Assembly (NCBI RefSeq): GCF_004363305.1 | Contig: NZ_SNZA01000002.1 | Location: forward strand, 372,001-436,000 | Reading direction: 5' to 3' | DNA length: 64,000 bases | From: Marinomonas communis | GTDB lineage: Bacteria; Pseudomonadota; Gammaproteobacteria; Pseudomonadales; Marinomonadaceae | Shown: positions 28,800 to 37,819 of the stretch, piece after piece | Position numbering within the stretch: the first letter of the stretch is position 1 | Layout: each line of letters opens with the position of its first letter | The notes under the pieces: model-generated | Databases searched by the model: none | Told to the model about the DNA's origin: nothing | What the model saw: only the letters and a program-made list of their open reading frames with translations | Program-made: the position numbers and the translations under genes

Positions 28800-28894
28800 G
28801 CTGAAAAATCAGCTAAAGGCTGGTTTAATACGGCGTGATTTTTAAAAGGGTGTTTTCACCTCCATTGTCCAACCAAACAAACTAGTTGAATACC

Positions 28895-30550
28895 ATGGAT
28901 TTCAGACGTTACTTTTTATGGGGAGCGCTGTTTGTCAGTGGCTACCTGCTGTTCCTGCAGTGGAACCAAGACTACGGCACAGCTGCAACAGCTCAAACTG
29001 CCAGCACAACCAGCGAAAGCTCAGTTGTTACCAGTGCAGATTCCGATCTTCCAAGCGCTAGCACTACGACTCTAGCGGCGAGCGACGCCGATATTCCAGA
29101 TCAAGCAACAACCGTTGCCAAAGGTCAGCTGATCCACGTTAAAACGGATACGCTTGATGTTGCCATCAACCCTGTTGGCGGTGATTTAGTGGAAGCCTCT
29201 TTGCTGCAATATTACAAAACGCTAGAAGGCAAAGAGCCTTTTGTGATTTTGGATAATGGCGGCGAGCGTATCTACGTGACGCAAAGTGGTTTGATTGGTC
29301 GTGATGGCCCAGATGCCAGCGGCGAGCGTCCAGTTTACAGTACAGAGCAGACGTCATACACCATGACTGAAGGTCAAGACACTCTAGATGTAAACTTATA
29401 CTTCACCGATGCTAAGGGCGTGAGTTACACGAAAACGTTCCAGTTCACTAAAGGTGAATACAGCATTCGTCAGTTGATCACCGTAAACAACGCGAGCAAC
29501 GACACTTGGCGTGGTAACTTGTTTGCACAGATCAAACGTGACAGTTCAGAAGACCCAAGCACAGCGACTAACATGGGCTTACAGCCTTACCTAGGCGGTG
29601 CGGTGTCTGATGAAAACAACAAATACCGTAAAGTGTCGTTTGACGACATGGAAGAAGAGCCGGTTAAAGAAACCACGACCAAAGGTTGGGTAGCGTTGCT
29701 ACAACACTACTTCGTTTCCGCTTGGATCCCTGAACAAGGCCAAAAAGTAACGCTGCAAGCACGCACGAACAATGGCTTTAACCTCATTGGCTTCACAGGC
29801 CAAGCGGTTGAAATCCCAGCAGGCCAACAAGGCACTTTGAGCTCTACGTTCTACGTAGGTCCAAAACTGCAAGACAAACTTGAAGCAACCGCTGAAAACC
29901 TAGACCTAACCGTAGACTATGGTTGGTTGTGGTGGTTGGCGAAACCACTGTTCTGGTTGCTAACAGCGATTCAATCGTTTGTCGTGAACTGGGGTGTTGC
30001 CATTATCTTGATCGTAGTCTGTGTGAAGGCACTGTTCTTCAAACTGTCTGCAGCCAGCTACCGCTCAATGGCGAAAATGCGTAAGTTCGCACCAGAACTA
30101 GCACGCCTACGTGAACAGCACGGCGATGACCGTCAAGCCATGTCACAAGCGATGATGAGCCTTTACAAGAAAGAGAAGATCAACCCACTAGGTGGCTGTC
30201 TTCCAATCTTGGTACAAATGCCTGTATTCCTATCTCTGTACTGGGTATTGATGGAATCCGTTGAACTGCGTCATGCGCCATTTATGCTATGGATCAACGA
30301 CCTTTCAGCGATGGACCCTTACTTCGTACTACCGATCCTAATGGGTCTAAGTATGCTAGGTCAGCAAGCGTTGAACCCAACTCCGCCAGACCCAATGCAA
30401 GCCCGCATTATGAAGATTATGCCGATCGCATTTACCTTCTTCTTCTTGTGGTTCCCTGCAGGTCTAGTACTTTACTGGGTAGTGAACAACACATTGTCGA
30501 TCATCCAGCAGTACGTCATTACGAAGAACATAGAGAAAGGCGAAGGTTAA
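28895..30550 (+). CDS. yidC: Membrane protein insertase YidC
   Basis: A 551-residue inner-membrane insertase of the gram-negative type. The first membrane helix (FLWGALFVSGYLLFLQW, about residues 6-22) is followed by a Ser/Thr/Ala-rich linker and the large periplasmic beta domain (about 60-340). The conserved five-helix core follows, with SYRSMAKMRKFAPELARLRE, NPLGGCLPILVQMPVFLSLYW and the last helices. The frame opens at a TTG at 28886, but ATG 28895 fits the family MDFRRYFLW start. It is separated from rnpA by only 95 bases without yidD. Confidence 0.97.
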   Translation: MDFRRYFLWGALFVSGYLLFLQWNQDYGTAATAQTASTTSESSVVTSADSDLPSASTTTLAASDADIPDQATTVAKGQLIHVKTDTLDVAINPVGGDLVEASLLQYYKTLEGKEPFVILDNGGERIYVTQSGLIGRDGPDASGERPVYSTEQTSYTMTEGQDTLDVNLYFTDAKGVSYTKTFQFTKGEYSIRQLITVNNASNDTWRGNLFAQIKRDSSEDPSTATNMGLQPYLGGAVSDENNKYRKVSFDDMEEEPVKETTTKGWVALLQHYFVSAWIPEQGQKVTLQARTNNGFNLIGFTGQAVEIPAGQQGTLSSTFYVGPKLQDKLEATAENLDLTVDYGWLWWLAKPLFWLLTAIQSFVVNWGVAIILIVVCVKALFFKLSAASYRSMAKMRKFAPELARLREQHGDDRQAMSQAMMSLYKKEKINPLGGCLPILVQMPVFLSLYWVLMESVELRHAPFMLWINDLSAMDPYFVLPILMGLSMLGQQALNPTPPDPMQARIMKIMPIAFTFFFLWFPAGLVLYWVVNNTLSIIQQYVITKNIEKGEG

Positions 30551-30571
30551 TACAGCCTGTTCTCTGGTTCG

Positions 30572-30599
30572 AAAAAGGCTTCCTACGGGAGGCCTTTTT
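30572..30599 (+). terminator. Terminator between yidC and mnmE
   Basis: AAAAAGGC/GCCTTTTT (30572-30579 and 30592-30599), extended by TTCC/GGAG-type pairs around a short loop, with a terminal run of five T. Confidence 0.85.
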
Positions 30600-30651
30600 G
30601 CTATGAACGTCTTACACTTAGCTTAATTCTTAATTGATTGCACAGGTCACC

Positions 30652-32031
30652 ATGTCAGATTTTCAACAGCTCATTGACCAAGATACCATCGTTGCTCAAG
30701 CCACAGCGCCCGGTCGTGGCGGCGTTGGCATCGTGCGTCTTTCCGGCGCAAAAAGTCTTGAGATAGCCAAGACTATTATCGGTTTTGAACCCACACCGCG
30801 TCATGCTCACTATGTCCCTTTTAAGGATACCGAAGGAGAGCAACTGGACATGGGGATCGCGTTGTACTTCCCAGGTCCTAACTCCTTCACAGGTGAGGAT
30901 GTATTCGAACTACAAGGCCACGGTGGCCCAGTGATCATCGATATGCTGCTAAGCCGCTGTATGGCGCTCGGCGCACGTCTAGCACGTCCTGGTGAGTTCT
31001 CTGAGCGCGCCTTCTTAAACGATAAGATGGACCTTACTCAAGCTGAAGCCATTGCCGATTTGATCGACTCATCGTCAGAGCAGGCCGCCAAATGCGCTCT
31101 GCGTTCCTTGCAAGGCGCGTTTTCAAAGCGCATCGATGAACTGGTGGAAGCCTTGATTCATCTGCGTATTTATGTGGAAGCCGCCATCGATTTTCCGGAA
31201 GAGGAAATCGACTTTATCGGTGATGGTAAAGTGGCCGCAGACCTTGAAGACATTCGCAACAAACTGCACGGCGTGATGAAAGAAGCCAACCAAGGGGCTT
31301 TATTACGTGAAGGTATGAGTGTAGTTATCGCTGGGCGTCCAAATGCAGGTAAGTCCAGTCTTTTGAACGCCTTATCAGGTAAAGAATCCGCCATTGTAAC
31401 CTCCATTGAAGGCACCACGCGAGATGTCTTGCGTGAGCACATTCATATCGATGGCATGCCACTGCATATCATCGATACCGCAGGATTACGTGATAGCCCA
31501 GACGAAGTAGAGCGCATTGGTATCCAGCGTGCTTGGGAAGAAATTCATAAGGCGGATCGCATTCTATTGATGGTTGATAGCCAATCTGTCGACTCCAATG
31601 ACCCGAATGAAATCTGGCCTGAGTTTATGGGACAGCTGAAGTCACGTGATCACTTAACCTTGGTGCGTAACAAAGTCGATCTAACGCAAGAAAACACAGG
31701 CTATGAAGACATCAACGGCCTACCAGTTATTTCGCTTTCCGCCAAAACCAACGATGGTGTTGAAGCATTAAAAACCCACCTAAAAAGCATCATGGGGTTT
31801 GACAGCACCACAGAAGGGGGCTTTATCGCCCGTCGTCGTCATATCGAAGCGCTGCAAAAAGCCAACCGCTTCTTGGACGCAGGCTTTGAGCAACTTCATG
31901 GTTATGGCGCAGGGGAGCTATTGGCCGAAGATTTGAAAGAAGCCCAAGAAGCCTTGAGTGAAATCACAGGCGCGTTTACCAGTGATGATTTGCTTGGACG
32001 CATCTTTGGATCATTCTGTATCGGTAAATAA
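30652..32031 (+). CDS. mnmE: tRNA modification GTPase MnmE (TrmE)
   Basis: GTPase that acts with MnmG to make 5-carboxymethylaminomethyluridine at the tRNA wobble base. The N-terminal tetrahydrofolate-binding domain contains [21 protein letters not shown] (about residues 12-32). The G domain (from about 220) has [43 protein letters not shown] and RNKVDL. The protein ends in FCIGK, which contains the essential C-terminal Cys motif. ATG 30652, with AGGT upstream, is preferred to the TTG at 30634. Its partner mnmG is 2.4 kb away, split off by an acuI/tetR pair. Confidence 0.97.
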   Translation: MSDFQQLIDQDTIVAQATAPGRGGVGIVRLSGAKSLEIAKTIIGFEPTPRHAHYVPFKDTEGEQLDMGIALYFPGPNSFTGEDVFELQGHGGPVIIDMLLSRCMALGARLARPGEFSERAFLNDKMDLTQAEAIADLIDSSSEQAAKCALRSLQGAFSKRIDELVEALIHLRIYVEAAIDFPEEEIDFIGDGKVAADLEDIRNKLHGVMKEANQGALLREGMSVVIAGRPNAGKSSLLNALSGKESAIVTSIEGTTRDVLREHIHIDGMPLHIIDTAGLRDSPDEVERIGIQRAWEEIHKADRILLMVDSQSVDSNDPNEIWPEFMGQLKSRDHLTLVRNKVDLTQENTGYEDINGLPVISLSAKTNDGVEALKTHLKSIMGFDSTTEGGFIARRRHIEALQKANRFLDAGFEQLHGYGAGELLAEDLKEAQEALSEITGAFTSDDLLGRIFGSFCIGK

Positions 32032-32056
32032 TCGATAATCAGCAAAAAATACCTGC

Positions 32057-32084
32057 AAAACGCCCGCAAAATGCGGGCGTTTTT
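32057..32084. terminator. Bidirectional terminator between mnmE and acuI-like gene
   Basis: Twelve-base perfect arms (32057-32068 and 32072-32083, AAAACGCCCGCA and complement) around the loop AAA, with A and T runs on either side, serve both converging genes. Confidence 0.92.
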
Positions 32085-32111
32085 GTAGCAAATGAATGAC
32101 TTAAAAAGCGA

Positions 32112-33089
32112 TTAAACCTTTACAATCACTCGACCACGTACAGAACCATCCAGTAGCTTTTCTGCATAGTCTAGGCTGTCTGCAAGACTAATTGTCGCGC
32201 CAATTTGATCTAAGTCTTCCGCCGACAACAGTTCTGCTAAGCGTTGCCACGCCGTTTCTCGGTCTGCAAGGGGGCGCATGACACTGTCAATGCCGTACAA
32301 GGTAATACCGCGAAGAATGAAGGGCATCACGGTAGCAGGGAAGTCCATGCCTTGGGCGAGACCACAGCTCGTCACAGCACCACCGTAACGAGTGCTAGCG
32401 CAAGCATTCACCAAGGTATGACTGCCAACACAGTCCACCACGCCAGCCCAACGCTCTTTCTGTAATGGACGACCAGACTCACAGAGTTCAGATCGATCAA
32501 TGATATCACTCGCGCCAAGACGTTTTAGATAATCAGACTCTTCTGGACGCCCCGTGCTCGCCACCACATCAAAGCCTAACTTACTTAGGATACGCACTGC
32601 ATAGCTACCGACTCCGCCATTCGCTCCCGTCACTAAAATAGGGCCGTGAGCAGGGGTTAAGCCATGCTTTTCCAGCGCTAAAACACTTAACATAGCCGTG
32701 TAACCCGCGGTACCAATGGCCATCGCTTGTTCCGGTGTAAATGCGGTCGGTAAAGCAATCAACCAATCGCTTTTTAAGCTGGCGCGCTCCGCCAAACCAC
32801 CCCAATGGGTTTCACCTACGCCAAAGCCATTCAGCAAGACTTGATCACCCGCTTGGAAGCGATCACTGTCCGAGGACAGCACTTCTCCAACCAAATCGAT
32901 ACCTGGCACCATTGGAAATTGGCGAACCACTGGCGATTTACCAGTGATAGCAAGTGCGTCTTTGTAGTTCAAAGTGCTGGCGGTGACTGCAATTTGTACA
33001 TCACCTTCCGGTAATTCCTGTTCTGACACCTTGCTCAAAGTGGCTTGATATCCCTGTTCGCTTTTATTAATCAGTATTGCGTTAAACAT
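32112..33089 (-). CDS. acuI: Acrylyl-CoA reductase (AcuI/YhdH family)
   Basis: A 325-residue zinc-free medium-chain dehydrogenase. Family features are STLNYKDALAITGKSPVVRQFPMVPGIDLVGEV, GETHWGGLAERA, AIGTAGYTAMLSV, the NADPH loop VTGANGGVGSYAVRIL (about residues 151-166), and the C-terminal LDGSVRGRVIVKV. AcuI/YhdH enzymes reduce toxic acryloyl-CoA to propionyl-CoA with NADPH, a detoxification step linked in marine bacteria to DMSP and acrylate use. It is transcribed after a TetR gene with a matching operator in the 45-base gap. It interrupts the otherwise conserved mnmE-mnmG order. Confidence 0.92.
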   Translation of the reverse strand: MFNAILINKSEQGYQATLSKVSEQELPEGDVQIAVTASTLNYKDALAITGKSPVVRQFPMVPGIDLVGEVLSSDSDRFQAGDQVLLNGFGVGETHWGGLAERASLKSDWLIALPTAFTPEQAMAIGTAGYTAMLSVLALEKHGLTPAHGPILVTGANGGVGSYAVRILSKLGFDVVASTGRPEESDYLKRLGASDIIDRSELCESGRPLQKERWAGVVDCVGSHTLVNACASTRYGGAVTSCGLAQGMDFPATVMPFILRGITLYGIDSVMRPLADRETAWQRLAELLSAEDLDQIGATISLADSLDYAEKLLDGSVRGRVIVKV

Positions 33090-33103
33090 TGACCTCTCCT
33101 AAT

Positions 33104-33118
33104 TAGACCAAGTGTCTA
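33104..33118. promoter_or_regulatory. TetR-type operator upstream of acuI-like gene
   Basis: TAGAC-CAAGT-GTCTA is a perfect five-base dyad with a five-base spacer, the same design as the site upstream of the tetR gene. An additional TAGAC half-site follows at 33123-33127. It lies 14 bases before the acuI start, so a bound dimer would block expression. Confidence 0.75.
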
Positions 33119-33134
33119 GAAATAGACAAATGTG

Positions 33135-33761
33135 TTAGCGGGGTAAGCCCGCTAAGTAAAATTTTTCAAACTGTAGCAATGGGCTACTCGATCTGGTTAA
33201 TCGAGCCCGTGCTACGGCGCCTTCCCAACCTACCCAAAACACATGAGCGAGAGCTTTTACATCAGCATGTTCATCAATCAAGCCCTGCTCTTGAGCTAGT
33301 GTTAAGCAATCCGCGACTTTGTTTTGCCAACTTTGGTAGGTATCTAATACCGCTTGGCGAATCGATTCAGGTAGAACCGTTGCTTCCTGTTCTAAATTGC
33401 CCACTAGGCAGCCTCGCTTGAAAGCATACTTCTCCATTCCAGCTTTCGCTGATTCAATAAAATTACGCAGACGTGTCAAAGGCGGTAGCGTTTCATCCAG
33501 TAAATAGCGATCAAGCTTCGCCTCAAAAAACGACCGATATCGCTGTAGAACGGCTAAGGCAAATAGCTCTTTACTCTCAAAGTAATGGTAAAAAGAGCCT
33601 TTCGGCACTTGCACAGAGCGCAACATCGGCTCAAGTCCCGTGCCTTGAAAGCCTGACTGAGTTAGCCAAATCACTCCCGCCTGTAGCAGCGCTTCTTGGG
33701 TATCTTGATAACTGAGATCCGTCGCTTTAGGCCTTCCTCTGCGATTTTTTACACTGTCCAT
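33135..33761 (-). CDS. TetR-family regulator (AcuR-like)
   Basis: A 208-residue TetR protein. The DNA-binding domain begins after RRGRPKATDLSYQDTQEALLQ and contains GVIWLTQSGFQGTGLEPMLRSVQVPKGSFYHYFESKE (about residues 30-66). The C-terminal domain resembles the TetR_C subgroup with VGNLEQEATVLPESIRQAV. ATG 33761 with GGAG six bases upstream is preferred to 33809. Gene order, adjacency to acuI and matching operators support control of acuI, as AcuR does in Rhodobacter; acryloyl-CoA or acrylate as inducer is inference. Confidence 0.9.
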   Translation of the reverse strand: MDSVKNRRGRPKATDLSYQDTQEALLQAGVIWLTQSGFQGTGLEPMLRSVQVPKGSFYHYFESKELFALAVLQRYRSFFEAKLDRYLLDETLPPLTRLRNFIESAKAGMEKYAFKRGCLVGNLEQEATVLPESIRQAVLDTYQSWQNKVADCLTLAQEQGLIDEHADVKALAHVFWVGWEGAVARARLTRSSSPLLQFEKFYLAGLPR

Positions 33762-33773
33762 GATGTCTCCGAA

Positions 33774-33792
33774 TTTAGACTGATCGTCTAAA
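33774..33792. promoter_or_regulatory. TetR-type operator upstream of the tetR gene
   Basis: TTTAGAC-TGATC-GTCTAAA, a perfect seven-base dyad with a five-base spacer, is 12 bases before the preferred tetR start. It shares TAGAC-N5-GTCTA with the site before acuI, which points to autoregulation by the same protein. Confidence 0.78.
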
Positions 33793-34457
33793 AATAGAAG
33801 GTTACTCACAAACTAGCAAGCGTGTAGCGGGTTAAATCTATCCACATTTGAAGAGAAAGTTGGATTTTCTATATTTGTTCACATTCGACTTTCATCCACA
33901 TGGATGCTGTCAAGTTGTTTTATTCACAAATATTTTGAGATGAATCGAACAAGATGAATTTTTTTCTTATCTTTTTATCTGTGGATTATTTTCATTAAAA
34001 AAAGCTGTATGTATCCACAAAAAATATAAAAATATATATGTAAAACATGTACTTATAATTAAACACCGTTCTTAAAACGCTTGTGGAAAAAAACGGGGGT
34101 AAGTGGATAAGAAGTTTTGCACAGGTTGGTACTGTTCCACATCGAAAAAAACGGTTTGTATAACTCACACTTTTATCAACAGCATCCTTTTATCCACATA
34201 ACAGGATTTAGCACCATCGCTTAACAAGTTTTTATGTCTGTATGGTAATGATATATATGGTTTTTTTTACATTATTAACAGAAGAAGCCGTGATATATAA
34301 ATAACTTAAACATAAGAAAACACTATATAACACTCTTTATTTTATTTTTGATGACCGGGAAAGCGCCCTTGGCTTCTCTTTCAATTTGCAATTTAACGGA
34401 TATACTTAGCGCCCTGTTAATTTAACTGTTCGTTTTTTATTCATTACCGAGGTTTGT
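33793..34457. other. Second DnaA-box-rich AT-rich region upstream of mnmG
   Basis: No gene is visible in this 665-base, strongly AT-rich gap. Perfect TTWTNCACA matches are at 33920-33928 (+), 34082-34090 (-), 34115-34123 (+) and 34190-34198 (+). One-mismatch boxes are at 33802-33810, 33838-33846, 33875-33883, 33892-33900, 33980-33988, 34011-34019, 34102-34110 and 34173-34181. Very AT-rich blocks occur at 34015-34065 and 34245-34350. The position beside mnmG is where E. coli keeps oriC. It may be a second origin element, a DnaA titration site or the remnant of an ancestral origin. The mnmG promoter must also lie here. Confidence 0.7.
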
Positions 34458-36347
34458 GTGGATTTCCCAACTCGCTTTGATGTGATTGTTGTAGGTGGTG
34501 GCCATGCTGGTACAGAAGCCGCACTTGCAGCAGCACGTATGGGTGTAAAAACCCTTCTTTTAACTCATAACATTGAAACGCTAGGGCAGATGTCCTGTAA
34601 CCCAGCGATTGGTGGTATCGGGAAGTCCCACCTTGTTAAGGAAATTGATGCGTTAGATGGCGCTATGGCACTTGCGACGGATATGGCTGGTATACAGTTC
34701 CGTACTTTAAACAGCCGCAAAGGGCCTGCCGTGAGAGCAACACGCGCTCAAGCTGATCGTATCTTATACAAAGCAGCTGTGCGTCATATGTTGGAAAACC
34801 AAGAGAACCTTTGGTTGTTCCAACAATCTTGTGAAGATTTGATCGTTGAAGACGGCGCTGCTCGTGGCGTAGTCACTCAAAGTGGTATCCGCTTCTTAAG
34901 TAAAACGGTCGTTCTGACAACTGGTACATTCCTAGGTGGTGTCATCCACGTAGGCATGCAGAACTATTCGGGTGGCCGTGCAGGGGATCCCGCATCCATT
35001 GGCTTGGCTCAAAAGCTACGTGCTTTACCATTCCGTATTGATCGTCTGAAGACTGGTACACCACCGCGTATCGATGCTCGATCTGTAGACTTCTCTGTCA
35101 TGCAAGCACAACCTGGCGATGACATCACACCAGTAATGTCTTACATGGGCAGTCGAGCACTTCATCCTAAGCAAATTAATTGCTTTATTACCCATACCAA
35201 TGAACAAACCCATGACATCATTCGTGCAGGTATGGACCGTTCGCCAATGTACTCTGGGGTGATTGAGGGTGTTGGTCCGCGTTACTGTCCTTCTATTGAA
35301 GACAAAATTGTGCGCTTTGCGGACAAAAACTCGCATCAAGTGTTCATCGAGCCTGAGGGCTTAACAACTCATGAGCTGTATCCAAATGGTGTCTCAACTT
35401 CTTTGCCGTTTGATGTTCAGCTGAATCTGATTCGTTCTATGAAAGGTTTGGAAAATGCGCACATTACCCGTCCGGGATATGCCATTGAATACGATTACTT
35501 CAATCCGCAGGATCTGAAGTACTCTTTAGAAACCAAACACATGGAAAGTCTGTTCTTCGCAGGGCAAATTAACGGTACCACAGGCTACGAAGAAGCCGGC
35601 GCACAAGGTTTGTTAGCAGGTATGAACGCTGCTTTACAAGCGCAAGGCAAAGACGCCTGGACACCTCGTCGTGATGAGGCTTACCTTGGCGTCTTGGTCG
35701 ATGACTTAATTACGATGGGGACGAAAGAACCATATCGTATGTTTACTAGCCGTGCGGAATATCGTTTGATCTTGCGTGAAGACAATGCCGATATGCGCCT
35801 GACTGAAAAAGGCCATGAACTTGGTTTAGTCAGCGAAGAGCGTTGGGCGGCATTCTGCGAAAAACGTGAAGCGATCGAACAAGAAACCCAGCGCATGAAG
35901 TCTTCATGGATTGTGCCGAATACACCTGAAGCTGAGCTGATTAATCCGAAGCTAGAAACGCCGATTTCTCACGAGTACAGCTTATTAGACCTATTAAAAC
36001 GTCCTGGTGTTGAATATGCAGATGTGGCGAATTTGAAGAATGCCCCTGAGCACCCTGTGTCAGAGCAAGTTTCCGAGCAGGTACAAATTTCAGTGAAATA
36101 TGCGGGCTACATTTCCCGTCAAGCTGAAGACATTGAACGTTTACGTCGACAAGAAAACACACCACTGCCAGAGAATATGGATTATTCGGTGATTGACGGT
36201 TTGTCGAATGAGGTAAAACAAAAGCTTTCAGAAGCACGTCCTGCAACTCTTGCGGCCGCTTCTCGTATCCAAGGTGTAACACCTGCTGCGGTGTCTTTAC
36301 TCTTGGTTCACTTGAAAAAACGTGCCATAAGCAGCAAAAGTGCCTAG
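34458..36347 (+). CDS. mnmG: tRNA uridine-5-carboxymethylaminomethyl modification enzyme MnmG (GidA)
   Basis: FAD-dependent partner of MnmE, 629 residues. The FAD loop is [19 protein letters not shown] (about residues 11-29). [59 protein letters not shown]-like GYAIEYDYF and [17 protein letters not shown] are family motifs. The C-terminal helical domain interacts with MnmE. Translation starts at GTG, with GAGG five bases upstream. Downstream rsmG, parA and parB follow closely and are probably one operon. Confidence 0.98.
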   Translation: MDFPTRFDVIVVGGGHAGTEAALAAARMGVKTLLLTHNIETLGQMSCNPAIGGIGKSHLVKEIDALDGAMALATDMAGIQFRTLNSRKGPAVRATRAQADRILYKAAVRHMLENQENLWLFQQSCEDLIVEDGAARGVVTQSGIRFLSKTVVLTTGTFLGGVIHVGMQNYSGGRAGDPASIGLAQKLRALPFRIDRLKTGTPPRIDARSVDFSVMQAQPGDDITPVMSYMGSRALHPKQINCFITHTNEQTHDIIRAGMDRSPMYSGVIEGVGPRYCPSIEDKIVRFADKNSHQVFIEPEGLTTHELYPNGVSTSLPFDVQLNLIRSMKGLENAHITRPGYAIEYDYFNPQDLKYSLETKHMESLFFAGQINGTTGYEEAGAQGLLAGMNAALQAQGKDAWTPRRDEAYLGVLVDDLITMGTKEPYRMFTSRAEYRLILREDNADMRLTEKGHELGLVSEERWAAFCEKREAIEQETQRMKSSWIVPNTPEAELINPKLETPISHEYSLLDLLKRPGVEYADVANLKNAPEHPVSEQVSEQVQISVKYAGYISRQAEDIERLRRQENTPLPENMDYSVIDGLSNEVKQKLSEARPATLAAASRIQGVTPAAVSLLLVHLKKRAISSKSA

Positions 36348-36384
36348 AATCAGCAACCAATAGAATTGCACTCTAGGAACGATT

Positions 36385-37011
36385 GTGAGTTATTTTGATA
36401 CCCTCAAGCGAGGTGCCAACGACATGGGCATCTCGCTTTCTGATGAGACCGTTGAGCGTCTTGTTCAATACTTAGGCTTACTGCAAAAGTGGAACAAAGC
36501 CTACAACCTGACGGCTATTCGTGATGCTGACAAAATGGTGTCGCTGCACCTTTTAGACAGTTTGGCGACCTTGCCATTTATTACAGGTAAAAAAGTCATT
36601 GATGTGGGCACTGGTCCTGGTTTGCCAGGGATGATTTTAGCCATCTGTTTACCAGATCATGATTTCACTTTACTCGACAGTAACGGTAAAAAGACGCGCT
36701 TTTTGACGCAAGTTAAGATGGAAATGGGGCTAGATAACGTCACCGTTGTTAATGAGCGAGTGGAAAAGCATGCACATCAAGGTGTTTATGACCATGTGAC
36801 ATCGCGTGCGTTTGCATCACTTGAAGACATGATTAATTGGTGCTTACCATTACCGTCGGCAAATGGTAATTTCTTAGCTATGAAAGGTGTCTACCCGGAT
36901 GATGAACTGGCCCAACTGCCAGACACCGTGGTAGTACAAGAGATCAAACCATTGAGCGTTCCTACCATTGATGCTGAGCGTCATATGGTGATCATGACTC
37001 GCAAAGGATAG
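36385..37011 (+). CDS. rsmG: 16S rRNA m7G527 methyltransferase RsmG (GidB)
   Basis: A 208-residue class I methyltransferase that modifies G527 in the ribosome decoding region. The N-terminal LVQYLGLLQKWNKAYNLTAIRD and SLHLLDSLATLPFI lead to the SAM loop VIDVGTGPGLPGMILAI (about residues 72-88), then LLDSNGKKTRFLTQ and VTSRAFASLEDM. The start is GTG with AGGA upstream. It lies 37 bases after mnmG and six before parA, the usual gidA-gidB-par order. Confidence 0.97.
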   Translation: MSYFDTLKRGANDMGISLSDETVERLVQYLGLLQKWNKAYNLTAIRDADKMVSLHLLDSLATLPFITGKKVIDVGTGPGLPGMILAICLPDHDFTLLDSNGKKTRFLTQVKMEMGLDNVTVVNERVEKHAHQGVYDHVTSRAFASLEDMINWCLPLPSANGNFLAMKGVYPDDELAQLPDTVVVQEIKPLSVPTIDAERHMVIMTRKG

Positions 37012-37017
37012 TTAGCT

Positions 37018-37791
37018 ATGGCGCGTATCATCGCAGTGACCAATCAAAAAGGTGGTGTTGGCAAAACGACAACTTGTGTCAACTTGGCCGCTTCCTTGAG
37101 TGCCATGAAACGTCGAGTATTGCTGATTGACCTAGATCCGCAGGGCAATGCCACCACAGGCAGTGGCTTGCAGAAAGATGATCTTGAAAAAACTGTGTTC
37201 GATGTCTTGGTTGGCACCCATAGTGTGAAAGAGGCGATGACCTACAGCGAAACGGCTGGATATACTGTACTGCCTGCAAACGGTGATTTAACGGGTGCAG
37301 AAGTTGTGCTGTTGGATTTGCCAAGTAAAGAAACGCGCTTGCGGGCTAGCCTATACGAAGTCGAAAACGACTTTGATTACGTGCTACTGGACTGTCCTCC
37401 ATCGTTGAATATGTTGACGGTGAATGCGCTGGCAGCCGCGCAAGGCGTATTGATTCCAGTACAATGTGAGTATTACGCATTGGAAGGCCTAACAGCCCTG
37501 CTGCAAACCATTGAAACGATCTCGACGGCACTGAACCCAGCCTTGGCAATCGAAGGGATCTTAAGAACCATGTACGACCCACGTCCAAGTTTGACCCATG
37601 ATGTTTCGACACAATTGGTGGAGTACTTTGGCGATAAAGTGTTCGACACTGTGATTCCAAGAAATATTCGACTCGCCGAAGCGCCAAGTTACGGTTTGCC
37701 TGTCCTACATTATGAAAAACAGTCCCGTGGCGCGGTTGCTTACCTCGCCTTAGCGGGCGAATTTATTCGCAAACGCGCAGTGGCTGCGTAG
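37018..37791 (+). CDS. parA: Chromosome partitioning ATPase ParA (Soj)
   Basis: A 257-residue deviant-Walker ATPase that moves ParB-bound origins. The Walker A motif with signature Lys is KGGVGKTT (residues 11-18); DLDPQGNATTGSG and LLDCPPSLNMLTVNALAA (Walker B region) follow, then VQCEYYALEGL. There is no N-terminal DNA-binding extension, so it is the chromosomal Soj type and not a plasmid ParA. It is co-transcribed with parB. Candidate parS sites lie at 8.6 and 14.0 kb. Confidence 0.97.
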   Translation: MARIIAVTNQKGGVGKTTTCVNLAASLSAMKRRVLLIDLDPQGNATTGSGLQKDDLEKTVFDVLVGTHSVKEAMTYSETAGYTVLPANGDLTGAEVVLLDLPSKETRLRASLYEVENDFDYVLLDCPPSLNMLTVNALAAAQGVLIPVQCEYYALEGLTALLQTIETISTALNPALAIEGILRTMYDPRPSLTHDVSTQLVEYFGDKVFDTVIPRNIRLAEAPSYGLPVLHYEKQSRGAVAYLALAGEFIRKRAVAA

Positions 37792-37819
37792 TCACCATTC
37801 TTAATAAAGGTTGATTAGA

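Noticed and set aside
31635..31655. CACGTG core in mnmE as a further parS site
   Set aside because: The flanks read AAGTCACGTGATCA and lack the TGTTT/AAACA arms. Other CACGTG hexamers (for example near 14345, 40705 and 47990) fail for the same reason.
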